A stretch of 54,437 nt of DNA, taken from NCBI GenBank assembly GCA_003249015.1, contig QBLS01000028.1, forward strand, positions 1-54,437. The letters are read 5' to 3'. A program made the position numbers and the translations under genes. Under the pieces are notes generated by a model. It was not told the DNA's origin. It ran no database searches and worked only from the letters and a program-made list of their open reading frames with translations. This stretch comes from Pseudanabaena sp. (GTDB taxonomy: Bacteria > Cyanobacteriota > Cyanobacteriia > Pseudanabaenales > Pseudanabaenaceae). Shown one piece after another: positions 44,157 to 52,969 of this stretch (position 1 is the stretch's first letter; every line of letters begins with the position of its first letter).

Positions 44157-45599
44157 ATGCAAATTTCTCCTTCCCAATCACAGCGACAATTGATATCAGG
44201 TAAGGTTGGATGGGGCTGGAGACAAGCAACTTATCCTATTTCTGTAAATTTTATATTTACAGGAGTATTTATGCTTGTGGTTTCATTTTCGAGGTTGGGG
44301 GATGAATCAAACTTGCAAATCTTGATGGCATTGCTAGCGGTTTTGGGCTTGATAGTTGGGATATGTACGGCTAAGTCAGTTGTGCAGGTATGTCGCCAAA
44401 ACTCTAGTTACGCATTTTCAAGACCGCAGTTATTCGCGATCGCCATTTATTGGCTATCTCTACTAGCTGCTCTAGGCGCTAACTCAGAGAAAATTGCCAA
44501 GGTCATAATCTCGCTTTGGTGGATCTTGCCAGCCGCGATTTTTACAGGTATTGCGATCGCGATAACTTGGCACTCATCCCAGCCTAAAACGACATCAAAG
44601 TTACAGTTGGTAGACCTCGTCAGTCCCGATATTTTGAGTGTGATTACTTATTCTGACCGCACTGTATGTGTTAGTCCCTCTTCCTTAGGGCAACAACCAA
44701 GGCAATTTAATAGTTTGATTTTGATGGCTTTGGGCTTGTTTATCTGGACAATGTTTGACTTTGCGCCTAGCATCAGGGCGATCGTCTCGATTATTTTTAC
44801 CGCATCTGGTCTAACTGGCTTTTTTACTTGGCAAGCTCAGTTATGTGTACCAATTAAGACTATGTTCTTAGAATTTAGCGGACTATGGGGCATAGGTGCA
44901 AGTTATGCGATTAGTTTACAGCCCTTTTCCAGTCTAGCGCTGATCAAATTGCAGGAGGCAAGTGGTGAGCTGAGTTGGATGCAGCTATCAGGAAGTAACT
45001 GTGAAGTGACCTTGCCCCTAGCTATGACCATTTATCCGACAAGTGCTTCACCAGTCCATCAAAATACTAAAGACCAAAGTAACCAACCACAGGATCAGCT
45101 TAGTCAGGCAATTCGGGAAGAGTTCAATCTCGCCAGACAGGAATCGGAACGCGATAGTCTGGGATTATCAAATGTACTACTGCCACAGGGGGCAGGAATT
45201 TTGGCGAGTGGCGTGTTTATCGCCTTGGGGATTTTATTTCTGTTTGTTTTTCCATTGCCATTTAGTATTTCAGGGGCAAGTGCGATCGCTTGGTTAGGCG
45301 TGTGTTTAGTTAGCCCTGCGATCGCTAGATTTTGCTTACAGATGGTTGCCCCCAATAGCTTACAGAGCGATCGCCCCTATTACGATAAAAGTCATTTGCA
45401 GCCTTGGGAAATCGGAATGGCAATGCTATTGATTAGCCTGTTTATATCGGCTGAGATTCCAGATAGAAATACTCTTCAGTTATTATTTAGTCGCGCTTTG
45501 CCAATGCTGAGCCTAATTGGTGGATGGCTAAATATTAGCATCGGCGTTTGTCTACTCGCCTTTGTGCGGCGGACCCCACTTTGGCACAAAAGTTACTAA
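44157..45599 (+). CDS. Large membrane protein, hypothetical (480 aa)
   Basis: About eight to ten spans are visible, in two blocks (27-150 and 195-260, then 350-475). Between them lies a soluble insert (about 260-345) with SGELSWMQLSGSNCEVTLPLAM and a charged stretch DQLSQAIREEFNLARQESERDS. No family is recognised. It follows the PIN/TRAM gene by 94 bp on the same strand. Its stop lies in a palindrome. Confidence 0.65.
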   Translation: MQISPSQSQRQLISGKVGWGWRQATYPISVNFIFTGVFMLVVSFSRLGDESNLQILMALLAVLGLIVGICTAKSVVQVCRQNSSYAFSRPQLFAIAIYWLSLLAALGANSEKIAKVIISLWWILPAAIFTGIAIAITWHSSQPKTTSKLQLVDLVSPDILSVITYSDRTVCVSPSSLGQQPRQFNSLILMALGLFIWTMFDFAPSIRAIVSIIFTASGLTGFFTWQAQLCVPIKTMFLEFSGLWGIGASYAISLQPFSSLALIKLQEASGELSWMQLSGSNCEVTLPLAMTIYPTSASPVHQNTKDQSNQPQDQLSQAIREEFNLARQESERDSLGLSNVLLPQGAGILASGVFIALGILFLFVFPLPFSISGASAIAWLGVCLVSPAIARFCLQMVAPNSLQSDRPYYDKSHLQPWEIGMAMLLISLFISAEIPDRNTLQLLFSRALPMLSLIGGWLNISIGVCLLAFVRRTPLWHKSY

Positions 45600-45643
45600 T
45601 TACCTAGCTCGCCCGCAAAGCGGGCGGGCTAGGTAATTAGTAA
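45593..45643. terminator. Palindrome holding both convergent stop codons
   Basis: Arms TTACTAATTACCTAGCTCGC (24 bp, one mismatch) flank AAA. The TAA of the 44157 gene lies in the left arm and the TAA of the aminopeptidase gene in the right arm, so both proteins end inside it. Confidence 0.9.
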
Positions 45644-47532
45644 TGGCAAGCCTCTTTTAGCCAAACCTTCTCTTCTTCATTTAACATCGGTGACAGCTTC
45701 TCAATTACCTTGGCGTAATATCCCTCTAGCCATTGGATTTGAGCAGGATTGAGTTTGGTGCGATCAATCAACTTTTTATCAAAGGGAATATAGGTCAGAG
45801 ATTCAAACTCATACCAAGGTGTAGGATTTGTATTCTGAGAAGTAGATGCTTCCTTAGGAATCTCCTTTACGAAATAAAGATTTTCCAGACGAATACCGCC
45901 CCATTTGGGTTGATAGTAGCCAGGCTCAATGCTATTAATTGTCCCAAGATCAAGAGTTTGGTTAACGCGCTTACTAATGCCATTGGGTCCTTCATGGACG
46001 TTTAGAAATACACCTACGCCATGTCCAGTTCCATGTCCATAATCAAGTCCACTTTGCCAGAGAGAAGAACGGGCAATTCCATCTATTTGACTGCCAGTTG
46101 TTCCTTTAGGGAACTTTTGCATAGCACAATTAATGTGTGACTTGAGAACTTCGGTGTAGCGATCGCGTTGCTCGTCAGTGGGATTGCCAATGCTGATTGA
46201 TCGCGTGTCATCGGTTGTGCCACCATAAAACTGCGATCCCGAATCTAGCAGCAATAGATCTCCCTTGAGCAGTTTAAACTCATGGCTAGGATTGCCGTAA
46301 TGCACAATTGAACCATTGGCTCCCGTCCCTGCGATCGTGGGAAAGCTGAGGTCATAAAAACCTTCTTGCTGTTTGTAAAGCCCTTCGATTTTATTGGCAA
46401 CATCACGCTCACTAATAGAGTTGCCCAACTCAATTTGTTCTTCGATCCATTTTAAAGTCAGCGTCTTTGCCCAACTTGCCTTAAGGTTTGCCTGTTGCAT
46501 TTGAGCAATTTCTACAGCATTCTTGTGGGCTTTAAAATTCTCGACGGGATGTTCTGCTTCTTGAATTTTTGCCTTCACTTCTTGAAGCTGTAAATAGGTT
46601 CCGTAAGTCGTCTGGGCGATCGCAACTAACACCTTTTGGCTGGTCTGCGAATCTAAAACTAGCGATCGCAGTGTGGGAACATACTGCTCATATTCGCAAA
46701 TTTGCACTTGTCCCGACAAGGCATGGCGTACAGCTTGATCAAGGCGATCAGTATTTGTAAATAAATAAGCTTCTGTTTTAGTAACAATGGCATAACTGAT
46801 AAAAACAGGGTTGCACTCCACATCACGACCACGCAAATTGTAGAGCCACGCAATCTGGTCTAGCTTAGTCACAGGCAAAATCGTGACCTTCTTTTTATCC
46901 ATCGACTCTCGCACCCGTTCCAGTTTCTTGCTAAGCGATTCCCCCGTCAGAGAGTCAGGAAGACTAATCACTGCTTGATCGCCAAAGGGAATCAGGGGCT
47001 CGACCTCCGCCCAAGGGCTGCGAGATCGCACAGCATCGATTAGATTTTCAGCGATCGCGACAATCTCGACTCCATTGGCACTTAATCTTTCTAACAGGCT
47101 GCGATACTGGGCAACGGTAATAGTGAAGGGATCAAGCCCTAGGCGTAGGGTTTGCAGTTGTTGATAGGCTTTTTGTCCCAAGGCTTCCAAGACTTCCTCT
47201 AGGGTTTGATGATCTTCTAGACCAACTTTGCAAACTTTTTGCAGCTTTGGATCAACCTGCATATCCGCCTGCTCATAGTAGCGAGAATCCACAAATACCC
47301 AAGCCTGATCAGCGCTAATTAAGAAATCGCCCGCAGATCCCGTAAATCCACTAATCCACTGACGACGTTGTTTTGCCTCTGGCAAATATTCATTGAGATG
47401 TTCATCGGCGGAAGGGACAAAATAGACATCCAATTTGTGGCTAGCCATTAGCGATCGCAAGGCGGCAAACTTTTGAGCTATGCCAGTTACTTCTGTTGAG
47501 ACATTGGTGGAGATAGGGGCAAGTAAAACCAT
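45637..47532 (-). CDS. Aminopeptidase P family (M24), APP1-like
   Basis: Xaa-Pro aminopeptidase releases N-terminal residues before proline. The 631-aa protein has the three-domain eukaryotic-type layout: two creatinase-like domains (to about 315) and a pita-bread M24 domain with metal ligands in LLLDSGSQFYGGTTDDTRS, GHGTGHGVGVFLNVHEGP and NSIEPGYYQPKWGGIRLENL. The metal residues appear complete. It converges on the 44157 gene. Confidence 0.92.
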   Translation of the reverse strand: MVLLAPISTNVSTEVTGIAQKFAALRSLMASHKLDVYFVPSADEHLNEYLPEAKQRRQWISGFTGSAGDFLISADQAWVFVDSRYYEQADMQVDPKLQKVCKVGLEDHQTLEEVLEALGQKAYQQLQTLRLGLDPFTITVAQYRSLLERLSANGVEIVAIAENLIDAVRSRSPWAEVEPLIPFGDQAVISLPDSLTGESLSKKLERVRESMDKKKVTILPVTKLDQIAWLYNLRGRDVECNPVFISYAIVTKTEAYLFTNTDRLDQAVRHALSGQVQICEYEQYVPTLRSLVLDSQTSQKVLVAIAQTTYGTYLQLQEVKAKIQEAEHPVENFKAHKNAVEIAQMQQANLKASWAKTLTLKWIEEQIELGNSISERDVANKIEGLYKQQEGFYDLSFPTIAGTGANGSIVHYGNPSHEFKLLKGDLLLLDSGSQFYGGTTDDTRSISIGNPTDEQRDRYTEVLKSHINCAMQKFPKGTTGSQIDGIARSSLWQSGLDYGHGTGHGVGVFLNVHEGPNGISKRVNQTLDLGTINSIEPGYYQPKWGGIRLENLYFVKEIPKEASTSQNTNPTPWYEFESLTYIPFDKKLIDRTKLNPAQIQWLEGYYAKVIEKLSPMLNEEEKVWLKEACHY

Positions 47533-47869
47533 GAAATTTAGCTAGTACAAGTAGATAAGCAGATCTTAACCTATGGCTATCGCTGCTGTAACTTCCAGAA
47601 CAGACTACCTACTAAATAAATGCTAATTTAATTTTAAAAGCTATTGGGTTAGGCTTTGTCCGTCCCAATAACCTTTGGCAAAATGAAAACCAAGATTCAG
47701 CAATTTTTACAGCAACTGCTGATAATAACGAACCATAAGAATAATATTGAAAGCGCTGCTTTGCAACGCTTTCAATATTATTCTTGGTTCGGGTTTGAGC
47801 GCAAAGCTCTGTTAAAAACTGCAAAACTCTAAGCATAAATACCCCTCGCTAGTCAGAGAAGATATCTCT
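47533..47869. other. Divergent gap with palindrome
   Basis: About 337 bp between divergent genes. The palindrome at 47730-47790 is the main structure. No gene or RNA is recognised. Confidence 0.5.
47730..47790. repeat. Palindrome, CGTTGC-TTT-type core
   Basis: Arms GAACCATAAGAATAATATTG continue into AAAGCG (one bulge) around CTGCTTTGCAA. The core resembles that at 32122-32164. It is located in a promoter-type gap. Confidence 0.82.
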
Positions 47870-50137
47870 ATGTATCGATTTCAGGTAAAAGCACCCACGC
47901 AAAATGGGGAGATGATTGGTATCGTTGGTTCGATTCATCAGTTGGGTTTGTGGGATATTAAAAATTGTCTCGCCCTGAAGACATCAGGAGACTCCTATCC
48001 GACTTGGTGGGTAGATTTAGAGATAAATCCTCTAACATTGTCGGAATCTGAGACTCAAATAGATTACAAATACATCCGTATCGCTGCTGACGGGAATGTG
48101 CAATGGGAGCAATGTGGAAATCGCTGGGTTCCCATTGAGCCAGATCACATTGCTTCCCAATCATCTAAATTGATTGTGGATGATGGTAGCTTTGGACAAA
48201 CCCATGTCTATCCCTACGGATATCTTGAGCAAGCGATCGCCCCAAAAACGCAACCACAAAATCAAACTACAAATCAAGCTCCTCTAAAAATTCTCGTCAT
48301 TGGTAGTTCGGTGGCAATGGGTTGTAGTGCTTGGCTGTTGGATGGTTGGGCTAACCGACTTGGTAGAGCTTTGCAGGATCGTTACGGGCATCAATTAGTC
48401 AATCGGTCGCAACTAGGAGCCAATGTCGTTTCCACAATTGAAAGATTTCCATCAGTATTTACTGCCGAGAAGCCCGATATTGTGATTATCGCGCTTTCTT
48501 TGGGAAATGAAGGGCTTGCCTATTGTCGTCCCCATGATCGCCGTGCCGTGCAACGTCGTTTTGAAAGTGGATTATTACAACTTATCAAAATGACTCAAGA
48601 CTTGGGAGCCATGCCCATTGTCGGTGGACTCTATCCCCACGGCGACTACAGCAGTGAGCATAGTTGGCTATTGCGCGATACCCATAGCCGTATGCTCGGT
48701 TGGGAAGTGCCAATCCTAAATTGGTTGGATGTGTTGGACAATGGCAGTGGCAAATGGAAGTCGTCGATTTCTCTCGACGTGGCTCATCCCAATACTATTG
48801 GGCATCAGGCTATGTTTGAAGCGATTGATTTGGATATCTTTGATCTCAATCGCGATCGCCTCAAATCATTGCAACTGGAGCTTTTAAATAGCAAAGGGTC
48901 TGAAGAGCTTACTCTTTATAAAGACCTCAATGGCTTTCAAATTCTGGTAAGTCCCGAAGCGCAAACCCTGCGGATCATTAATGATTCTAGTTACTCTTAC
49001 AACATTACTCCCACTTGGAAAGCCTTGCAGGAAGCTCTCAAACGTAAGTCCAAGCTGAATTCAGGAACTTACATTGCCAAAAATGATGAGTTGGGAACGC
49101 TTCCTGTACTAACAGTTAATAGTGACGGCAGTATCGCTAACACTGTGAAAGTTTCCACTGGCGTGGATTTACAGTACTGCTCTGCGCTGAAGTTCTTTGC
49201 TCCTCACAACTCCCAAATCCTATACTATGATGGCAATTTGGGAATATTAAAGGAAGGCGATCGCCAAATTCGGGTGATCAATGAATCTAACGAAGAATAC
49301 AATATCCATCCCATGTGGAAGGAGGTGCGCTCCGCCCTTGCTGCCATGCCCGCAGGCGTATATGTGGACAATAGCCAACCAGATGTGCCTTTTCGGACAA
49401 TGATGATCGGCGAAAAGGGGCTAGAAAGTAGAGTCAAGGCACCATCGAAGTCTTCAATGATCTTTGAGTACAAGTGTAAACTGTCAGATATCAGTCGCAT
49501 TGCGATCTTGCCCTTAGGCGATCGCTGTGCAGCAAGAATGCTGCTCTATAAAATGGAATATGATGGGCCAGCCTTTCCCTTTGATCTGACCCGTTCCACT
49601 AATCTAGGAGATGTAGCTGACTTGGTGGCTAACGATTTCAAGGATATGTGGAATCCTGAATATTTGCATTACAATTCTGACGAGAGAAGAATTTATCATT
49701 CTAAATGGTCTGGTCTATCTTTTGGGCATGAAGTTGAGGATTCAGAAGATCCGATTAACAATATGCAACCTATCTATGACCGCATGAGAACCCGCTACTC
49801 GGCGCGGGCTAAACGCTTCCTGTATACCCTTGAGCATTGCGATGAAGTTCTCTTTATCCGTACTGGCGTGACTAATCGTGACTATGTAGTAGACCTAATC
49901 GATAAGCTCACGATCAAGTGTAAGGGCAAGCCTTTTCGAGTGCTGTTGATTTCCCAACAAGGTAGCGATGAGTTTGCGGATATTCCCCATCTCATTCATT
50001 ACAATTTGCACTTCAGCCCTGACTGGATGTACGACAGCCAAGACTATTGGATGGAATGCACTCAAAAAATGCGCGAAATTTTGGAGTCTTTGGGTGTGTC
50101 TAGCCAAAATTTATTTTGGTGTCCTCCCAATCCTTAA
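47870..50137 (+). CDS. Chimera: CBM20 - SGNH hydrolase - repeat - DUF1796
   Basis: The 755-aa protein has four parts. Residues 1-105 are a starch-binding CBM20-like domain (FQVKAPTQNGEMIGIVGS, LGLWD, DYKYIRI, WEQCGNRWVPI). Residues 138-325 are an SGNH hydrolase: GSSVAMG (Ser146/147), Gly183, LSLGNEG (Asn213) and Asp303/His306 in DVAHPN. Residues 347-520 hold two copies of a beta unit (LRIINDSSYSYNITPTWKAL and IRVINESNEEYNIHPMWKEV). Residues 541-755 are a DUF1796-type putative cysteine-peptidase domain (ILPLGDRCAAR, Cys553; GPAFPFDLTRS). No signal peptide is seen, so a cytoplasmic glycan-linked role is likely. It is a single-gene unit. Confidence 0.8.
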   Translation: MYRFQVKAPTQNGEMIGIVGSIHQLGLWDIKNCLALKTSGDSYPTWWVDLEINPLTLSESETQIDYKYIRIAADGNVQWEQCGNRWVPIEPDHIASQSSKLIVDDGSFGQTHVYPYGYLEQAIAPKTQPQNQTTNQAPLKILVIGSSVAMGCSAWLLDGWANRLGRALQDRYGHQLVNRSQLGANVVSTIERFPSVFTAEKPDIVIIALSLGNEGLAYCRPHDRRAVQRRFESGLLQLIKMTQDLGAMPIVGGLYPHGDYSSEHSWLLRDTHSRMLGWEVPILNWLDVLDNGSGKWKSSISLDVAHPNTIGHQAMFEAIDLDIFDLNRDRLKSLQLELLNSKGSEELTLYKDLNGFQILVSPEAQTLRIINDSSYSYNITPTWKALQEALKRKSKLNSGTYIAKNDELGTLPVLTVNSDGSIANTVKVSTGVDLQYCSALKFFAPHNSQILYYDGNLGILKEGDRQIRVINESNEEYNIHPMWKEVRSALAAMPAGVYVDNSQPDVPFRTMMIGEKGLESRVKAPSKSSMIFEYKCKLSDISRIAILPLGDRCAARMLLYKMEYDGPAFPFDLTRSTNLGDVADLVANDFKDMWNPEYLHYNSDERRIYHSKWSGLSFGHEVEDSEDPINNMQPIYDRMRTRYSARAKRFLYTLEHCDEVLFIRTGVTNRDYVVDLIDKLTIKCKGKPFRVLLISQQGSDEFADIPHLIHYNLHFSPDWMYDSQDYWMECTQKMREILESLGVSSQNLFWCPPNP

Positions 50138-50145
50138 ATAGTTAG

Positions 50146-50233
50146 GACTTACGCAAAAATGACTTGAAACAAGCATTTCACCGTAGGGGCAATTCATGAA
50201 TTGCTCCCTACCTCTTGTTCTTTTGCGTAAGTC
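50146..50233. mobile_element. 88-bp MITE-like element with TTAG direct repeats
   Basis: Thirteen-base inverted ends GACTTACGCAAAA / TTTTGCGTAAGTC are flanked by TTAG on both sides (50142-50145, 50234-50237). The inside carries the hairpin GTAGGGGCAATTCATGAATTG-type sequence. It has no coding capacity. The right TTAG contains the stop codon of the next gene. Confidence 0.85.
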
Positions 50234-50644
50234 TTAGTTAGATGTAACTTGCTCAACATCTTGCTGAGTTTGAGCCGACTGTAAACGAGCCTTGAAAATT
50301 TCTCTATTATTTTTTGCCTCAATGATTTTGACTTCGATATCCACCAGATTCTTTTTCAGTAATTCTACTTGCTTTGACTGCTTATCTAATCCAGCTTTGA
50401 AGGTTGCGGCTTCCTCTACTTGAGATGCACTCTCGGCATATTTTCTCTCTTGACGCTTGAGTGCTGCCATTGACTGAGCAAGCGCTTGGCGCACCTGCAC
50501 CAAATCCTCTTTCCGATCATTGAGTTCCTGTTCCAGAACTTTTATTGCCTCTTCATCGGCTGTAAGTGGTTTAACCACCTTCGGTTTGCCCTTATCGCAT
50601 ACGCTGTAGTTCTGGTTTGTATTGATGCTGGGCAGTGATTCCAT
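50234..50644 (-). CDS. PspA-like protein lacking the hairpin tip
   Basis: The 136-aa coiled-coil protein has PspA/IM30 text: LVQVRQALAQSMAALKRQERKYAESASQ and then TFKAGLDKQSKQVELLKKNLVDIEVKIIEAKN. Compared with the 52970 protein, the section WEKR...THADS (about 30 residues at the hairpin tip) is missing, and the N-terminal amphipathic helix is replaced by an unrelated stretch (ESLPSINTNQNYSVCDKG). It could be a modified relative or a degraded copy. Its stop is in the target repeat of the MITE-like element. Confidence 0.65.
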   Translation of the reverse strand: MESLPSINTNQNYSVCDKGKPKVVKPLTADEEAIKVLEQELNDRKEDLVQVRQALAQSMAALKRQERKYAESASQVEEAATFKAGLDKQSKQVELLKKNLVDIEVKIIEAKNNREIFKARLQSAQTQQDVEQVTSN

Positions 50645-50740
50645 AACATTGTGGCTTATAGGCGATCGCGCTAATTATATATAATCTTATCAAAAGTAGA
50701 AACTGACAGCCGACCAAAAGTACCATAGCCTAGGAAAAAT

Positions 50741-51784
50741 ATGAAACTTAACGGATTTTCAGTCACCATCGCTGAAGGCAAAGAAACATCTGATGGCTAT
50801 GTTCAGATGAAGCATGGCACACAATATACAATCTTGCTCCAGAACGAGTCTAATCGACGCTGTGACGCTGAGGTTTACCTTGATGATCAACAAGTCGGCA
50901 TTTGGAGAATAAACCCGTTTACCACAGCGCGGATTGAGCGCCCTGTCCACGATCATGGTCGATTTACGTTTTATCAAGTTGGGACTTCAGAAGCAATCCA
51001 AGCTGGTATCAGCAGAAACAGCAGCAATGGACTGGTTCGCGTTTTATTCAAACCAGAGAGACAGCAGATATCTGTAGAGAGTGCTAAGATGTCTCGCGCC
51101 GCTATGGCTGGAGGCACAGGTTTATCGGGGCATAGCGATCAAGAATTTACGACAGTGGCTGCTCTTGACTATTCACCACAGGAGTTTGTGACGATCAATC
51201 TCCGTCTCATTTCCGTTGCTGATGAGCCTCGTCCTCTGTTTGCTTCTACCCCCGTTCCACCCCCAGTAGGTGAAGTAACTGAGCCGAAACCTCAACCTCC
51301 ACGCAAAGCCATGACTTGGACTGTATTAAACATGGTCATTCTCAATGGCAAGACCTATGCTTTATTTGGTTCGGATGCTTCTACTAATCCTTATCATGGC
51401 GATACGGATACTAATGCTGTTCTTCCATTACTGGGCATCAAAAAGATGGGATTACCCACTCCCGCAGGACTCTATGGTGCAACTAGAACAAATGGCGGTG
51501 CAATGAGAGGTACTTGGTCGGGAGGGAAAGCGATCGTAGTCCCTGATGTGCAAGGTAATTCGTTAACTTCTCAAGAGATCGCCGATCTACAATGCCGATT
51601 ACAGGGACTAAAAGTTTTAGGAGAAGATGGCTTTAGAATGGCGGAGTTCCATGATGGTGACAGAAGCGCTGGTATCGCAGGTTGGGATTTTTGGGCAGAT
51701 GCTTCGGCAATAGAAACGTTACAGATATCAGGTCAGCGCTATTGGGTGAGCATTAACGATCAATCCGCTAATCCTTGGGGATAA
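50741..51784 (+). CDS. Unknown protein with N-terminal beta domain (347 aa)
   Basis: Residues 1-105 form a beta-rich domain (VTIAEGKETSDGYVQMKHGTQYTILLQNES, CDAEVYLDDQQVGIWRINPF, RFTFYQVGTSEA). A Pro-rich linker at about 170-190 leads to a C-terminal domain (LFGSDASTNPYHGDTD, GIAGWDFWADASA, QRYWVSINDQSANPWG). No signal, span or catalytic motif is recognised. It is divergent from the short PspA-like gene and is followed by a small membrane protein. Function unknown. Confidence 0.65.
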   Translation: MKLNGFSVTIAEGKETSDGYVQMKHGTQYTILLQNESNRRCDAEVYLDDQQVGIWRINPFTTARIERPVHDHGRFTFYQVGTSEAIQAGISRNSSNGLVRVLFKPERQQISVESAKMSRAAMAGGTGLSGHSDQEFTTVAALDYSPQEFVTINLRLISVADEPRPLFASTPVPPPVGEVTEPKPQPPRKAMTWTVLNMVILNGKTYALFGSDASTNPYHGDTDTNAVLPLLGIKKMGLPTPAGLYGATRTNGGAMRGTWSGGKAIVVPDVQGNSLTSQEIADLQCRLQGLKVLGEDGFRMAEFHDGDRSAGIAGWDFWADASAIETLQISGQRYWVSINDQSANPWG

Positions 51785-51821
51785 AATAATGTAAAAATAT
51801 AGATAAATCCCTAACAAATAT

Positions 51822-52166
51822 ATGGGTATCTTATTGATTTATCCAATTATTGTTAATGCTCCGATTAATTATTCGAGCATGGATGAAATAAAAGTTGCTT
51901 GGTATGCCATAGCTGTTTTTTTCATGATTCAGTTGGTTTTACCTATCATTCTTAAATCTGCTGGTTATCACGATCCACTAACTTTGGGCGGATTGAGCTA
52001 TCTTACATGGTCTGTCGTGATAACTTCTCTACTGACTATCATGCCTTTTGTTACCATGTCAGGTTTCTATAGTGCTTGGGCAGCGTTAAAACCAGTGATT
52101 TATTCGATATTTGTGATTAATGTAATTATTTTGCTTGTAATTTTCAATCAAATCAGATTGAATTGA
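51822..52166 (+). CDS. Small multi-span membrane protein, hypothetical (114 aa)
   Basis: Three to four hydrophobic spans are visible (MGILLIYPIIV, AWYAIAVFFMIQLVLPIIL, YLTWSVVITSLLTIMPFVTM, VIYSIFVINVIILLVIFN) with a short loop KSAGYHDPLTLGG. No family is recognised. It follows the 50741 gene by 37 bp on the same strand and faces the pspA-like gene convergently, so it may belong with the membrane-stress genes around it. Confidence 0.6.
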   Translation: MGILLIYPIIVNAPINYSSMDEIKVAWYAIAVFFMIQLVLPIILKSAGYHDPLTLGGLSYLTWSVVITSLLTIMPFVTMSGFYSAWAALKPVIYSIFVINVIILLVIFNQIRLN

Positions 52167-52184
52167 CAATAACTTTGACTATCG

Positions 52185-52952
52185 CTAATTCTCTGATGAG
52201 CAAGACTCTATGATTTTTGCCTTAAGTGCTGCTAGTTCAGAATCAACACCAGATTCTAGTGGTGGTAACTTTATAAAATAATCGTTTATTGTTGTGTCAT
52301 CCCTAATTTTGCCTTGGATAGATATAAAATTTTTCTTGAGTGCATCGATTTGCATCAATTGTAAATCAAGTTCAGATTTCAGAGTTTCTACCAAACTCCC
52401 ATAGTTTTCTTTTTGCCTTAGATTTTCATTTGCGAGATTTTCATCGCCGTTTTGCAAAACTAATAGCGATCGCTGATCCCACTCTTGTAATTGCAAAGTA
52501 CATTGATTATATTCAGCCTCTTTGCTTTTGAGAGTTGCCATTAATTGTTCAAGGATTTGACGTAATTGCACCAATTCTGTTTGCATCTCAATGACTCTCT
52601 TGAGCACTTCTACCTCCTGAGCCATATAATCCAAACGAGAATTTAAAGTCATCGCTGAATAAAGATGTATTTTCATCTGACTAAGCGCTTCTCTAGCCAG
52701 ATTTTCATCTCCATTTTGGATGGCTAATATTGCTCGTTTTTCCCACTCTTGGGCTTGAGTGGCGCTTTGATTGGATTGTTGCTCACGAAGATTTAGATCT
52801 GCTATTGATTGCACGAGTTTTTGGCGATATCCCGCCAAAATTGCTTGCATGTCATTAATTGATAGATCCAGAATTTTTTCTGGATCTTCAGCATCCATCC
52901 TTGCTTTAATCTTAGCTTTTATCAATATTCCAATGCGATCGAGTACTCCCAT
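52185..52952 (-). CDS. PspA/IM30 family protein with duplicated hairpin
   Basis: The 255-aa protein starts with the amphipathic helix of the family (MGVLDRIGILIKAKIKARMDAEDPEKILD). Its coiled-coil hairpin occurs twice, at about 44-119 and 132-207: QEWEKRAILAIQNGDENLA at 68-86 and QEWDQRSLLVLQNGDENLA at 156-174, an offset of 88 residues. The C-terminus has GVDSELAALKAKI as in PspA. PspA proteins coat and repair stressed membranes as helical or ring polymers; a doubled hairpin should change the polymer. It follows the 52970 gene by 17 nt with a nearly identical leader. Confidence 0.85.
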   Translation of the reverse strand: MGVLDRIGILIKAKIKARMDAEDPEKILDLSINDMQAILAGYRQKLVQSIADLNLREQQSNQSATQAQEWEKRAILAIQNGDENLAREALSQMKIHLYSAMTLNSRLDYMAQEVEVLKRVIEMQTELVQLRQILEQLMATLKSKEAEYNQCTLQLQEWDQRSLLVLQNGDENLANENLRQKENYGSLVETLKSELDLQLMQIDALKKNFISIQGKIRDDTTINDYFIKLPPLESGVDSELAALKAKIIESCSSEN

Positions 52953-52969
52953 AACCTTCTCCGTTTAAG

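Noticed and set aside
47612-47836. Minus-strand 74-codon frame
   Set aside because: It crosses the palindrome at 47730-47790 and has no supporting features.
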